Origin: JAGOUU01 sp964609155 | GTDB taxonomy: Bacteria; Pseudomonadota; Gammaproteobacteria; JAGOUU01 | DNA: 64,000 bases | Direction: 5' to 3' | Assembly (NCBI GenBank): GCA_964609155.1 | Contig: CAZSRF010000007.1 | Location: 1 to 64,000 of the forward strand | Shown: in pieces, positions 18,391 to 26,698 of the stretch | Position numbering within the stretch: position 1 is the stretch's first letter | How the letters are laid out: each line of letters begins with the position of its first letter | Notes under the pieces: generated by a model | The model's input: the letters and a program-made list of their open reading frames with translations, nothing else | Told to the model about the DNA's origin: nothing | Database searches by the model: none | Translations under genes and position numbers: made by a program

Positions 18391-19380
18391 TTATTTTGCT
18401 CGCTCGTACCCCATTAACTGTAATATTCTATTTGTATTAATTAATAAATTTTCCGCCGTCACACCACGGCACTCACTTAAGAATTGCCGCCATAACCTTG
18501 CCCCTGGCTGATCTTTAAACAACCCCATAAAATGACGAGCCATTTTTATCCAGGCTGTACCATTATTTAATTCACTTAATATGTAAGGATACAATTGCTC
18601 TAAAATATCATCGCGAGAGATAAGATTATTTTTATAAATTATTTGACTAATTGTGGCCAATAAATAAGGGTTCGCATAGGCTGCTCGGCCAATCATTACA
18701 CCGTCAATATGCTCTAGACTTTGTGTAATTTGGTGTATATTTTCAAATCCGCCGTTAATAATAATTTTTAAATTTGGGAAATCTTTTTTGATTTGATAAA
18801 CCCGCGAATAATCTAACTCTGGAATTTCGCGATTTTGTTTAGGGTTAAGCCCTGATAACCAAGCTTTACGAGCATGGATAATAAATTTTTTGCAACCTGC
18901 TTTATTTACTATCTCAATAAAACGATATAAAAACTCATAACTGTCATGGTTATCTATGCCTATACGCGTTTTAACTGTTACAGGAATTGAAACTTCATCT
19001 TGCATAGCTTTAACACTGTCAGCAACTAATAGAGGTTCAGCCATTAAGCATGCCCCTATCTTTGCTTTTTGTACTCTATCACTTGGACAACCCACATTCA
19101 GATTAACTTCACAAAACCCATAATCTTGTGCAAGCTTTGCACCAAAAGCTAGGTCTTTAGGTACACTACCGCCTAACTGTATTGCAAGAGGATGTTCCGC
19201 AGGCGTGTATCGTAAAAACCGCTGTTTATCTCCATAAATTAATGCATTAACAGTAATCATTTCTGTGTACAATTTTATATGAGGAGAAAATAGTCTTAAA
19301 AAATAACGACAATGCCGATCTGTTAGATCCATCATAGGGGCTACAGAAATTTCAGGAAAGATTTCAGATTGATCGTGCAT
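18391..19380 (-). CDS. dusA: tRNA-dihydrouridine(20/20a) synthase DusA
   Basis: 329 aa flavoenzyme reducing uridine in the D-loop of tRNA with NADPH. TIM-barrel motifs are visible: VAPMMDLTDRHCRYFLR (FMN), QLGGSVPKDL, NLNVGCPSDRVQ with the catalytic Cys of the family, VTVKTRIG and the phosphate loop IINGGFEN / DGVMIGRAAYANPYL. The segment HARKAWLSGLNPKQNREIP is specific to the DusA subgroup rather than DusB or DusC. ATG 19380 gives the usual length. It is divergent from ppa with 130 bp between. Confidence 0.93.
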   Translation of the reverse strand: MHDQSEIFPEISVAPMMDLTDRHCRYFLRLFSPHIKLYTEMITVNALIYGDKQRFLRYTPAEHPLAIQLGGSVPKDLAFGAKLAQDYGFCEVNLNVGCPSDRVQKAKIGACLMAEPLLVADSVKAMQDEVSIPVTVKTRIGIDNHDSYEFLYRFIEIVNKAGCKKFIIHARKAWLSGLNPKQNREIPELDYSRVYQIKKDFPNLKIIINGGFENIHQITQSLEHIDGVMIGRAAYANPYLLATISQIIYKNNLISRDDILEQLYPYILSELNNGTAWIKMARHFMGLFKDQPGARLWRQFLSECRGVTAENLLINTNRILQLMGYERAK

Positions 19381-19510
19381 ACTTATATTCTAATAAAGCC
19401 CAACTAGGGACACACAAACGACAAATATTTATGTTTTTATGTTCGCAAATGTGGTGGTATTATATTACAATCTTGCAATAAAACCTATATTTAAGCTCTA
19501 GAGAATACCT

Positions 19511-20032
19511 ATGTTTGATAAAATACCTCCTGGAAAAAATATTCCAGATGAAATCAATGTGATAATAGAAATTGCAGCTAATCAAAACCCTATAAAATAC
19601 GAAGTTGATAAAGTTTCAGGGGCTATTTTCGTTGATCGCTTTATGAGCACTTGTATGCATTATCCTTGCAACTATGGTTATATACCCCAAACTCTGGCAG
19701 AAGACGGCGATCCTGCTGACGTCTTAGTTGTAACGCCTTTCCCTGTGATTCCAGGCTCAGTTATAAGATCTCGACCTATCGGCTGTTTAATGATGTCTGA
19801 TGAGGCTGGTACTGATATAAAAATTTTAGCTGTCCCAATAACAAAATTGTGCCCTATTTATGAAAAAATAGCAAATTACCTAGATATGCCTGACTTACTA
19901 ATAAAACAAATCGAGCATTTTTTCACTCATTATAAAGATCTTGAACCAAACAAATGGGTAAAAATTGAAGGTTGGCAAGATACAAACGCAGCAAAACAGG
20001 CAATTCTAAATGCAGTAAATAAATATGTGTAA
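19511..20032 (+). CDS. ppa: Inorganic pyrophosphatase, family I
   Basis: 173 aa, same size as E. coli PPase (176 aa); hydrolyses PPi to two phosphates. Active-site motifs: KYEVDKVSGAIFVDRF, the signature EDGDPADVLV with metal-binding aspartates, and HYPCNYGYIP. The cell also encodes a PPi-dependent phosphofructokinase, so PPi has a competing use and PPase activity may be regulated; nothing in the sequence shows how. An AT-rich 8-bp inverted repeat overlaps the stop (20031-20053), without a T-run. Confidence 0.95.
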   Translation: MFDKIPPGKNIPDEINVIIEIAANQNPIKYEVDKVSGAIFVDRFMSTCMHYPCNYGYIPQTLAEDGDPADVLVVTPFPVIPGSVIRSRPIGCLMMSDEAGTDIKILAVPITKLCPIYEKIANYLDMPDLLIKQIEHFFTHYKDLEPNKWVKIEGWQDTNAAKQAILNAVNKYV

Positions 20033-20079
20033 TAATACTCTCGATGTATTATTAACATCTTTAATTCTATCTTAATTGA

Positions 20080-20108
20080 TTGACAAATTAGGTAAAAACA
20101 GGCATATT
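20080..20108 (+). promoter_or_regulatory. Sigma-70-type promoter for rpsT
   Basis: TTGACA (20080-20085), 17-bp spacer, CATATT (20103-20108). It lies about 45 bp before the rpsT start and is the only good match in the ppa-rpsT gap. Confidence 0.65.
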
Positions 20109-20152
20109 CTGTTTTTAAATAATTAGTTATAAGTTTATTCGGAGTAAGTTAA

Positions 20153-20428
20153 GTGGCTAATACCAAGCAAGCAAAAAAACGTGTTCGTCAAGGGCTGAAA
20201 CGCCGCCAGCGCACAATGACATTACGCTCTATGATGCGTACTAGTCTTAAAAAAGTAGTTGCAGCAATTACTAAAAAAGAATCTGATAAAGCACAAGAAG
20301 CTTATCACGCAGCAACTAAAATAGTAGACAAAATGGTTACCAAAGGGATAATCCATAAAAACAAAGCTGCTCGCCATAAAAGCCGTTTAAATGCTCAATT
20401 AAAACAACTTGGTTCTAACGCAGCTTAG
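20153..20428 (+). CDS. rpsT: 30S ribosomal protein S20
   Basis: 91 aa, very basic; binds 16S rRNA early in small-subunit assembly. The sequence NTKQAKKRVRQGLKRRQRTM and the C-terminal KAARHKSRLNAQLKQL are typical. The start is GTG at 20153, supported by GGAG 8 nt upstream; E. coli rpsT also uses a non-ATG start (UUG), thought to matter in autogenous control. It has its own promoter upstream and a short hairpin downstream. Confidence 0.96.
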   Translation: MANTKQAKKRVRQGLKRRQRTMTLRSMMRTSLKKVVAAITKKESDKAQEAYHAATKIVDKMVTKGIIHKNKAARHKSRLNAQLKQLGSNAA

Positions 20429-20437
20429 TTTATTGTA

Positions 20438-20457
20438 ATCCCGGCGCCTAGCGGGAT
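20438..20457 (+). terminator. Hairpin between rpsT and the convergent methyltransferase gene
   Basis: atcccg (20438-20443) pairs with cgggat (20452-20457), loop 8 nt. Its place just after rpsT suits a terminator, but there is no T-run on either strand. Confidence 0.35.
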
Positions 20458-21186
20458 CTATATTGTATAAACATAACAAGGAGAAGTATTTGGCGGAACA
20501 TGCCATGATACTTCTATCTGTACCGTAGATTCTTTCGTTAAATGAATTAAGTCTTCCATCCTGTGCGTACTCATTACTGCTCGTACATTGGGGCTGTTAT
20601 TTACTTTACCTGCAATAATACTCATCAAATTAGGACCAAAACACGTAGCATTACAAAAAACCAAAGAAACCTTTCTGAAATCAAAATTGATAATATTGAT
20701 GTTCTCAAATTCTATGGTTTGTGACTTATTACCCCTATCATCAATAACACCTGGACACACACGTTCTAAAGCACTAAATGCCTCCAAAGCAACTTGATGC
20801 CTAGCACTATCTATTTCCACACCGTAGCTATTTTTCATTTGATAAGATAAATAAGCCTCAAGCACCGTTTTACCTGCCACTGACCCCAAATCAACAAAGC
20901 TATCATCTTGAGAAACCTTTACAAACTCAAATAACTTAGCTAAGCCCTCAGGAAGAATTTCACCATAAGTAAGAAATATCTTTTGCTGCGCAAGAGTTGC
21001 ATCTTCTCTACTTAAAGCCGAAGTATAACCCGAACGCTCTTTATAGAGAATATTAAAAATATCTTTAAGATCAGGAATGCTTATTAGGGAGTGGCAATCA
21101 ATATTCAACGTTATCTCTTTATCTTCCATGTTCTCATTGAGCATATAATTTAAAAAGTCCCTTATGTAACTATAAAACTTTTTCAT
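20458..21186 (-). CDS. Dot1-like SAM-dependent methyltransferase
   Basis: 242 aa. The core reads like the catalytic fold of Dot1/KMT4: TYGEILPEGL (73-82; Dot1 has a YGE-x-P motif here), SAM-binding FVDLGSVAGK (97-106), YGVEID (121-126, acidic residue for SAM ribose) and FCNATCFGPNLM (177-188, matching the Dot1 motif with V-N-N-x-x-F). The first ~70 residues are unlike known Dot1 N-termini and may recognise the substrate. In eukaryotes Dot1 methylates histone H3 Lys79; bacterial homologues exist but few have known targets. DLGSVAGK replaces the usual DLGSGVGN, a deviation from the consensus. No export signal is visible. The start codon and first 11 codons lie in a 123-bp tandem duplication. 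A generic Rossmann methyltransferase is the alternative. Confidence 0.65.
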   Translation of the reverse strand: MKKFYSYIRDFLNYMLNENMEDKEITLNIDCHSLISIPDLKDIFNILYKERSGYTSALSREDATLAQQKIFLTYGEILPEGLAKLFEFVKVSQDDSFVDLGSVAGKTVLEAYLSYQMKNSYGVEIDSARHQVALEAFSALERVCPGVIDDRGNKSQTIEFENINIINFDFRKVSLVFCNATCFGPNLMSIIAGKVNNSPNVRAVMSTHRMEDLIHLTKESTVQIEVSWHVPPNTSPCYVYTI

Positions 21187-21399
21187 AAGATAATATTTAA
21201 TTTCCTATTTCAGATCTTAGGCCAACAAAGGTTAATATTCAATGTATTAGATTATGGTACAGAGTATCTTTCTAAGAAAGTCCCTTATGTAACTATAAAA
21301 CTTTTTCATAAGATAATATTTAATTTCCTATTTCAGATCTTAGGCCAACAAAGGTTAATATTCAATGTATTAGATTATGGTACAGAGTATCTTTCTAAG
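21154..21399. repeat. Perfect 123-bp tandem duplication covering the methyltransferase start
   Basis: 21154-21276 and 21277-21399 are identical base for base. Copy 1 contains the first 11 codons and upstream region of the Dot1-like gene; copy 2 repeats them farther upstream, creating a second ATG (21309) that leads to a 20-codon dead-end ORF (21309 to 21247, minus strand). Identity over 123 bp indicates a very recent event or an assembly artefact. Confidence 0.95.
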
Positions 21400-21514
21400 C
21401 TTGAAAGACCATATTGATCCAGATTTATATTTTTTCATGCGGCCGGTATGACAAAACTCTGAAATTTCGAAAGAGGTCTATTGCCAGACTTATTCAGAGT
21501 GATTAGATTTAGTG
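21187..21514. other. 328-bp gene-free stretch
   Basis: It holds the second copy of the 123-bp duplication, a remnant of the dispersed repeat family (GGCCGGTATGAC at 21441-21452, identical to 35111-35122) and a stem-loop downstream of obgE. No other gene is seen. Confidence 0.8.
21456..21500 (-). terminator. Possible obgE terminator stem-loop
   Basis: On the minus strand ACTCTGAA pairs with TTCAGAGT (8 bp), with an inner GTCT/AGAC stem, followed directly by TTTTG. It begins 15 bp after the obgE stop. The loop is large, so efficiency is doubtful. Confidence 0.4.
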
Positions 21515-22531
21515 TTACAACTCTTCTTCATATATATACTCACCCAATTTATTGACTAAATCAGCAGTATTATATTTAGTGGCACCTGAAATAATATATA
21601 TTTTATTTTTGTAACATAGTTCTTTCTTGATATTGTCTATAATATTATTAACTTCTTCTTGCGGCAAGAGATCACATTTATTGAGAATTAACCAACGTGG
21701 TTTATTAAGCAGATCCGTACCAAATTGTTCATCATATAATTTTAATTCGTTAATAATAGTTGTTATATCTTGAATGTAGTTTGGATTAAATATATCAACT
21801 AGGTGAAGCAACACTTTTGTACGTTGCAGATGTTTTAAAAACTTATGCCCTAAACCGGCCCCGTGGCTTGCACCCTCAATAATACCTGGGATATCTGCAA
21901 TAACAAAACTTCTGCCTTCGCCGAGCCTTATAGTACCAAGATTAGGATGCAATGTTGTAAAAGGGTAATCAGCAATTTTAGGCTTAGCAGCTGAGACACT
22001 GCTGATAAATGTTGATTTACCAGCGTTTGGTAAACCCAATAAACCAACATCAGCTAGAACATTCATGACTAATTTTAGTTTTCTAGCCTCACCTAATTTA
22101 CCTTTAGTAAATTTTGTAGGAGCCCTATTAGTACTAGTTTTAAACCTAGCATTTCCAAGACCGCGATTACCACCTTTGGCTACCAATAACTTTTCACCAA
22201 CAGTTGTTAGATCACCTAAGCATTCTTCTGTTTCATGACTAAAGACTTTGGTTCCACAAGGAACAGCAATAAATAAATCATCCCCTGCTTTGCCACTGCA
22301 GTCACTACCCATACCACCTTGGCCCTTGGTAGCTTTAAAGATTCTTTTATATCTAAAATCAATTAATGTATTTAAATCTGGATCAGAAACTAAATAAATA
22401 CTACCGCCCGATCCGCCGTCACCACCATTAGGACCGCCAAAAGGAATAAACTTTTCTCTGCGAAAACTTGAACAACCATCGCCGCCATTGCCGGCTATAA
22501 CTTCAATTACTGCTTCGTCGACAAATTTCAT
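21515..22531 (-). CDS. obgE: Obg GTPase (ribosome assembly, stress control)
   Basis: 338 aa. The glycine-rich Obg fold is at the N-terminus (AGNGGDGCSSFRREKFIPFG, GGSGGSIYL). The G domain starts near 160: G1 GLPNAGKST, G2 ADYPFTT, G3 ADIPGIIEGA, G4 NKCD, G5 SGATK. Obg proteins bind GTP, assist 50S maturation and link growth to (p)ppGpp. The C-terminal domain is short, as in many proteobacteria. It follows rplU-rpmA as usual, but 264 bp with a large palindrome separate it from rpmA, so cotranscription may be altered. Confidence 0.95.
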   Translation of the reverse strand: MKFVDEAVIEVIAGNGGDGCSSFRREKFIPFGGPNGGDGGSGGSIYLVSDPDLNTLIDFRYKRIFKATKGQGGMGSDCSGKAGDDLFIAVPCGTKVFSHETEECLGDLTTVGEKLLVAKGGNRGLGNARFKTSTNRAPTKFTKGKLGEARKLKLVMNVLADVGLLGLPNAGKSTFISSVSAAKPKIADYPFTTLHPNLGTIRLGEGRSFVIADIPGIIEGASHGAGLGHKFLKHLQRTKVLLHLVDIFNPNYIQDITTIINELKLYDEQFGTDLLNKPRWLILNKCDLLPQEEVNNIIDNIKKELCYKNKIYIISGATKYNTADLVNKLGEYIYEEEL

Positions 22532-22608
22532 GGGATTAAAAAGTATATATAAACATTAATATAAAAAAATAAATACAAGCACCAATATTGTATGTGTTCA
22601 CGTAGTAT

Positions 22609-22705
22609 TGTCATCTCGGTCAAGCCCAGTGAAACTGGGCGCAGAACCGAGATCTATTTATAATAGATCCCAGTTCTGCGCGCTTTGCGCTTGACTGGGA
22701 TGACA
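22609..22705. repeat. 97-bp imperfect palindrome between rpmA and obgE
   Basis: The arms TGTCATCTCGGTCAAGC and GCTTGACTGGGATGACA pair at 15 of 17 positions, GCGCAGAACCGAGATCT pairs with its partner at 15 of 17, and the centre is a perfect inverted repeat (gatctatttataatagatc). Each arm has an extra small hairpin (cccag/ctggg and gcgc/gcgc). It shares TGTCATCT-GGTCAA and GCAGAAC-GAGATCT blocks with the element at 35021-35142, so it belongs to a dispersed family. Confidence 0.9.
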
Positions 22706-22795
22706 AAATTCGAGATCGGATGAACACTTACCCAATATTTACTGATGCTTGTATTGAGTATTTTGGAGGGAGCTGATATTTTGTATATTCAGTAA

Positions 22796-23059
22796 TTAGT
22801 TACTAAATGGAACAACACTCACGCATTGACGATATGGCTGGCCTTTTTTTTCAAAAAGTACTTTTCCATCTACCTTTGCAAAAATAGTATGATCTTTACC
22901 CATGCCAACACCCACACCTGGATGAAACTTAGTGCCACGTTGCCTAACAATTATATTGCCAGCAATTGCTTCTTGCCCACCATATAATTTCACACCCAAC
23001 CGTTTCGACTCTGAATCGCGACCGTTACTGGAACTACCACCTGCTTTCTTGTGAGCCAT
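22796..23059 (-). CDS. rpmA: 50S ribosomal protein L27
   Basis: 87 aa; sits near the peptidyl-transferase centre. The N-terminus MAHKKAGGSSSNGRDSESKR and GTKFHPGVGVGMGKDHTIFA are diagnostic. The mature-type N-terminus (AHKKAGG) shows there is no Firmicutes-style cleaved extension. It lies 23 bp after rplU in the same operon. Confidence 0.97.
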   Translation of the reverse strand: MAHKKAGGSSSNGRDSESKRLGVKLYGGQEAIAGNIIVRQRGTKFHPGVGVGMGKDHTIFAKVDGKVLFEKKGQPYRQCVSVVPFSN

Positions 23060-23082
23060 GATTTACCTCGCAATAGTTTATA

Positions 23083-23394
23083 TTAATTTGTGATATCTGT
23101 AACTTCTATATGAGTTAACCACTGTCTATGGCCCATCTTACGCATATAGTGCTTACGACGCTTAAATTTGATAATTCTAATCTTTTTACCACGACCTTGA
23201 TCTAGGACCTTAGCAGTGACCACAGCGCCTTTAACAAATGGCTGACCTAAAACTACTGATCCACCCTCACTAACCATTAATACATTGTCAAATTTGATAA
23301 GACTATCTGTTTCAGCCTCTATTTTTTCTATTTTTAATTTTTGCCCTTTGGCTACACGGTATTGTTTACCGCCGGTTTGGATCACCGCATACAT
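23083..23394 (-). CDS. rplU: 50S ribosomal protein L21
   Basis: 103 aa, same length as E. coli L21; binds 23S rRNA. MYAVIQTGGKQYRVAKGQKL and the C-terminal IKFKRRKHYMRKMGHRQ are typical. It is first of the rplU-rpmA-(obgE) cluster; the 113-bp upstream gap presumably holds the promoter. Confidence 0.97.
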   Translation of the reverse strand: MYAVIQTGGKQYRVAKGQKLKIEKIEAETDSLIKFDNVLMVSEGGSVVLGQPFVKGAVVTAKVLDQGRGKKIRIIKFKRRKHYMRKMGHRQWLTHIEVTDITN

Positions 23395-23507
23395 AACAAA
23401 ACTCCAACACCCAAAATAATCGATTTATATAAGATACGGATTATAAGCAATCTGTAGCTAATAAGCAATAACTTACTCATATAAAAACAAGTATGATACA
23501 CTTAGCA

Positions 23508-23954
23508 TTATACAATAGATAGCTTTACAGCATGAGAAAGGAAGACTAAGTGACTATCTTCAGATAAGTAAAACCTTACAATACCTGTTAGTTCTCCAAT
23601 AGGTTTATAACAAATAGCCATGAGTATTTCATCAGGTGGATTTTTAATCTCTATTCCTGATTTTTGAAGACTTTTTTTGAACCTATATAGAATTAACTCA
23701 TTGTTTAATTTAGGATTAATTCTTACATGGTTAAGCTCAAATAAATCACCCTTTAGACTATCCGAATAGTCATGAATCCTAGTAATAGTTTTTTGTGAAA
23801 CAGAAGGTATATAGCAACAATCTACTACTTTTAAGCTTAAATCTAAAACAAACTCAAAGATCTTAGCCGAATTTTGTTCGACAGATATCTTAGTAGCGTT
23901 TATTACTATTTCAGGTTTGTTATTATTATAATTAGACAATAGTTGTATGCTCAT
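23508..23954 (-). CDS. Hypothetical protein, 148 aa
   Basis: I do not recognise this family. It is predicted soluble, with alternating beta-strand-like segments (KPEIVINATKISVEQ, IFEFVLDLSLKVVDCCYI) and no signal peptide or membrane helix. The gene is isolated between comEA and rplU on the same strand, with about 100 bp on each side. Codon use is similar to neighbours. It could be lineage-specific. Confidence 0.55.
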   Translation of the reverse strand: MSIQLLSNYNNNKPEIVINATKISVEQNSAKIFEFVLDLSLKVVDCCYIPSVSQKTITRIHDYSDSLKGDLFELNHVRINPKLNNELILYRFKKSLQKSGIEIKNPPDEILMAICYKPIGELTGIVRFYLSEDSHLVFLSHAVKLSIV

Positions 23955-24056
23955 GCAAACAATATCGTCTTATCTATTATCTTACTTTAGAGATTATATT
24001 TTTTTTGATAAAAACACACTGTCATTTGCTTATTATTTGTTAGTAAATAAACATAC

Positions 24057-24401
24057 TTAAACTGTAATCAATGGCTTAATTTTGGTATAAACCGACTTAT
24101 TAACTCCCTTGATTTGCTTGATTTCAGCAATCTTTTTAAATGGCCCATTGGCCCGTCTATAAGATAAAATTTGCTTGGCTTTTTTATTGCCAATACCCGG
24201 CAATTGACTAAGGGTAAGTTCATCTGCAGTGTTTATATTTACAGGCTCAGCAACTCTAATGCTTTCAATTAGACCTCGTTCTTTCTTATGAAATTGTCTA
24301 GGCTCTGTAGGATAAATAACAGTTGAAAAACTAAAAAATATTATAACAATTACTAATTTAAAAATTGTCTTACTAATATTGAACAACAAATTAACCACCA
24401 T
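24057..24401 (-). CDS. comEA: ComEA-family helix-hairpin-helix DNA-binding protein
   Basis: 114 aa. A hydrophobic N-terminal segment (IFKLVIVIIFFSFSTVIY) anchors or exports it; residues ~50-114 are two helix-hairpin-helix motifs (NINTADELTLSQLPGIGNKK, IAEIKQIKGVNKSVYTKIKP). ComEA binds incoming double-stranded DNA in the periplasm during natural transformation and pulls it in with type IV pili. Pilin genes occur at 34-38 kb, so the parts of an uptake system may be present. It is 4 bp downstream of pyrF. Confidence 0.88.
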   Translation of the reverse strand: MVVNLLFNISKTIFKLVIVIIFFSFSTVIYPTEPRQFHKKERGLIESIRVAEPVNINTADELTLSQLPGIGNKKAKQILSYRRANGPFKKIAEIKQIKGVNKSVYTKIKPLITV

Positions 24402-24405
24402 TTTA

Positions 24406-25125
24406 TTAGATTGTTTCTATGCTACTTACTATTTTTTGAAGAACTATATTGGGTTCTAATTGAGCTGTAATTGCCCTACCTATTACTAAATAATCACTAC
24501 CAGCTTGTAGCGCATCAGTAGGTGTCATTATCCTTTTTTGATCAGCAGATGCGTTATGATTATCATTTAAAATTATGCCCGGTGTTACAAATTTTAATAG
24601 ATCTTTATATTTGGCTTTCAATAATGGCACTTCAAAACCAGAACAAACAATACCATCAATCTTGCAATTACTGGCTATATTAGCCATTCTAAGGACTTGG
24701 TTTTCAAGATTATCGACTACTCCTATCGAGTGAAGGTTTTCAGTATTGAAACTTGTCAAAACAGTAACGCCAATTAATAATGGCTTTGTATTGTTAAAGT
24801 TACACGCATCAGCGATCCCCTTTTTAGCAGCTTGTAACATTTCATGTCCCCCGGCCAGGTGCACAGTTAACATCCAAACTTCCAAACCAGTTGCAACAAT
24901 ACAGGCTTGATAGACGGTATTAGGTATATCATGAAACTTTAAGTCTAAAAAAACATCAAACCCCTTATCTTGCAACCATTTCACCAAGTCTGGACCAGCA
25001 AGGGTAAACAAGGCCTTGCCTACTTTAACCCGACACAAATTAGGAGATATTTTTTTAACAAAATCTTTTGCATGATTAATATCCAAAAAATCTAATGCAA
25101 TTATAATATTTTTATTGTACCGCAT
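24406..25125 (-). CDS. pyrF: Orotidine 5'-phosphate decarboxylase
   Basis: 239 aa; last step of UMP synthesis. The catalytic motif DLKFHDIPNTV (Asp/Lys/His/Asp network) is present, as are ALDF at the N-terminus, LTVHLAGGHEML, VCSGFEVP and TPGI. The length matches E. coli (245 aa). It follows lapB with a 7-bp gap, an arrangement conserved in gammaproteobacteria. Confidence 0.95.
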   Translation of the reverse strand: MRYNKNIIIALDFLDINHAKDFVKKISPNLCRVKVGKALFTLAGPDLVKWLQDKGFDVFLDLKFHDIPNTVYQACIVATGLEVWMLTVHLAGGHEMLQAAKKGIADACNFNNTKPLLIGVTVLTSFNTENLHSIGVVDNLENQVLRMANIASNCKIDGIVCSGFEVPLLKAKYKDLLKFVTPGIILNDNHNASADQKRIMTPTDALQAGSDYLVIGRAITAQLEPNIVLQKIVSSIETI

Positions 25126-25132
25126 TTAAAAT

Positions 25133-26323
25133 TTAATCTACAAATTCTATATTAGAAATAGTATCCCAACTTTTGCAACTTGGGCATAACCAGAGCAATT
25201 CACGGCAATTAAAACCACAATTATTACATTGATATAATTTTTGTTCGTCAATAATATTCCCTATACAATCACGTATTCTAATATAATTTCTGCTATCTAC
25301 AAATCCCTCTTCACCTATCAATTGTAATAAATTAAAAATTGATCGCAATTTTGGGCTTTTAACAGCACTGTCAGCAACCATCTCTAAAATGTAATTATAT
25401 CCTTTGTGTTCTGTAAATAAAGCAATAACTTCATTAATACACAAAACTTGCGGAACTTGCTTAACCTGCTTTTCAACAAAAATTATTAAGTTGTTAACTT
25501 TGGACTCATGCTGTAAATAAGCCTTTATAAGTAAAGGCATAATAATATCCAAATAATTTCGATGTGAATCTGCAATATTAATATAGATATTTAAGCCTTT
25601 TTTAATCTGTTTATTTAAAATACATAAATCAGCAAAAATTAAATTAGCACGCAAATTATTCTCTTGATACTTTAAAGCTTGGCGATTATAAAAAAAGGCT
25701 TCTGTCAGATTACCTCTTTCTTTAGCTACTACCGTTAGCTCACAATAATAATTTGCTATATTTTTCGCATACTTAGCATGCTGAGTGCATTTATTGAATG
25801 TTTGTTTTTGTAAAAGTAATGCTATATTAATTGCAGATTGCCAATCTTGTTGTTGTTGGTAGATGTCTAATAAATATTGCAAAGATTGTATGTTTTGCGT
25901 ATCTTGTTTTAAGATATCTATAAAAACATTTTCTGCCCTATCTAACACTCCCGCATACAAGTAATCACACCCTAATTCCAATAAACCATTTAACCTTTGT
26001 TGTGGCGCTAGATTTGGCCTAGCAATAACATTCTGATGAATTCGAATAGCTCGCTCTACCTCTCCGCGCCTACGAAACAGACTTCCTAAAGCCAGATGCG
26101 TTTCTACCGTATCATTATCTACAGAAAATAGATCAATTAGAACATCAACTGCTTTATCAGTTTGTTCGTTTAGAATTAAATTTAGACTTTTAATATACTT
26201 TTGATTAAAAGCAATATCTTTATTTTTTGCTTTAGTATTGAGCTGAGTTTTATTATTTTTTACTCCGGCTAACCACCCAGATCCTGCAGCAACTGGTAGC
26301 AATAACCAAAATAGCTCTAGCAT
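25133..26323 (-). CDS. lapB: LapB (YciM), LPS assembly regulator
   Basis: 396 aa. An N-terminal anchor (LELFWLLLPVAAGSGWLAG) is followed by TPR repeats over ~45-330 and a C-terminal rubredoxin-type metal site with two CxxC pairs (YQCNNCGFNCREL, LCPSCKSWDT). E. coli LapB (389 aa) presents LpxC to FtsH and so controls lipid A synthesis. It starts 1 bp after lapA, as in E. coli lapAB. Confidence 0.94.
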   Translation of the reverse strand: MLELFWLLLPVAAGSGWLAGVKNNKTQLNTKAKNKDIAFNQKYIKSLNLILNEQTDKAVDVLIDLFSVDNDTVETHLALGSLFRRRGEVERAIRIHQNVIARPNLAPQQRLNGLLELGCDYLYAGVLDRAENVFIDILKQDTQNIQSLQYLLDIYQQQQDWQSAINIALLLQKQTFNKCTQHAKYAKNIANYYCELTVVAKERGNLTEAFFYNRQALKYQENNLRANLIFADLCILNKQIKKGLNIYINIADSHRNYLDIIMPLLIKAYLQHESKVNNLIIFVEKQVKQVPQVLCINEVIALFTEHKGYNYILEMVADSAVKSPKLRSIFNLLQLIGEEGFVDSRNYIRIRDCIGNIIDEQKLYQCNNCGFNCRELLWLCPSCKSWDTISNIEFVD

Positions 26324-26324
26324 C

Positions 26325-26615
26325 TCAGTGTTGATCCCTTATGGGAATAGCTCTTAAATTTGAAATTTCTGTATTAGCAATCTTAATCTCATTTTTTAAA
26401 ATTCTCACATGATACTTCGCTGTAACAATAGTCTTTAAGCAAGCCAGCATTCCAATTATAACCCCCAGGATCAAAGTAATACCTAATGCCAAAGATAATG
26501 GTAGCGTTGCGCTCCCAAAATAATAGTGAATACTGATATCCTCGGAATTTGTAATTGTCAGACTTATTATTATTATTGAGACAAGGATGAATAAACTAGT
26601 GTAAATAACTCGCAT
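26325..26615 (-). CDS. lapA: LapA (YciS) membrane protein
   Basis: 96 aa, DUF1049 family: two membrane helices (VIYTSLFILVSIIIISLTI and LPLSLALGITLILGVIIGML) with a short hairpin, then a coiled-coil C-terminus (KNEIKIANTEISNLRA). Works with LapB in LPS assembly. The order ihfB-lapA-lapB matches other gammaproteobacteria. Confidence 0.92.
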   Translation of the reverse strand: MRVIYTSLFILVSIIIISLTITNSEDISIHYYFGSATLPLSLALGITLILGVIIGMLACLKTIVTAKYHVRILKNEIKIANTEISNLRAIPIRDQH

Positions 26616-26698
26616 ATGGATATAAAATATAAGTACTTTGTAAACAGAATATCGTATATAACTTTTTATTTCTAGTGCTGCACTGTACTGTCCATTTT

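Noticed and set aside
20031..20053. 8-bp AT-only inverted repeat at the ppa stop
   Set aside because: All-AT stem without a T-run in a very AT-rich region; chance is likely.
21247..21309. Second start and 20-codon ORF in duplication copy 2
   Set aside because: It is a product of the tandem duplication and ends at once; not called as a gene.
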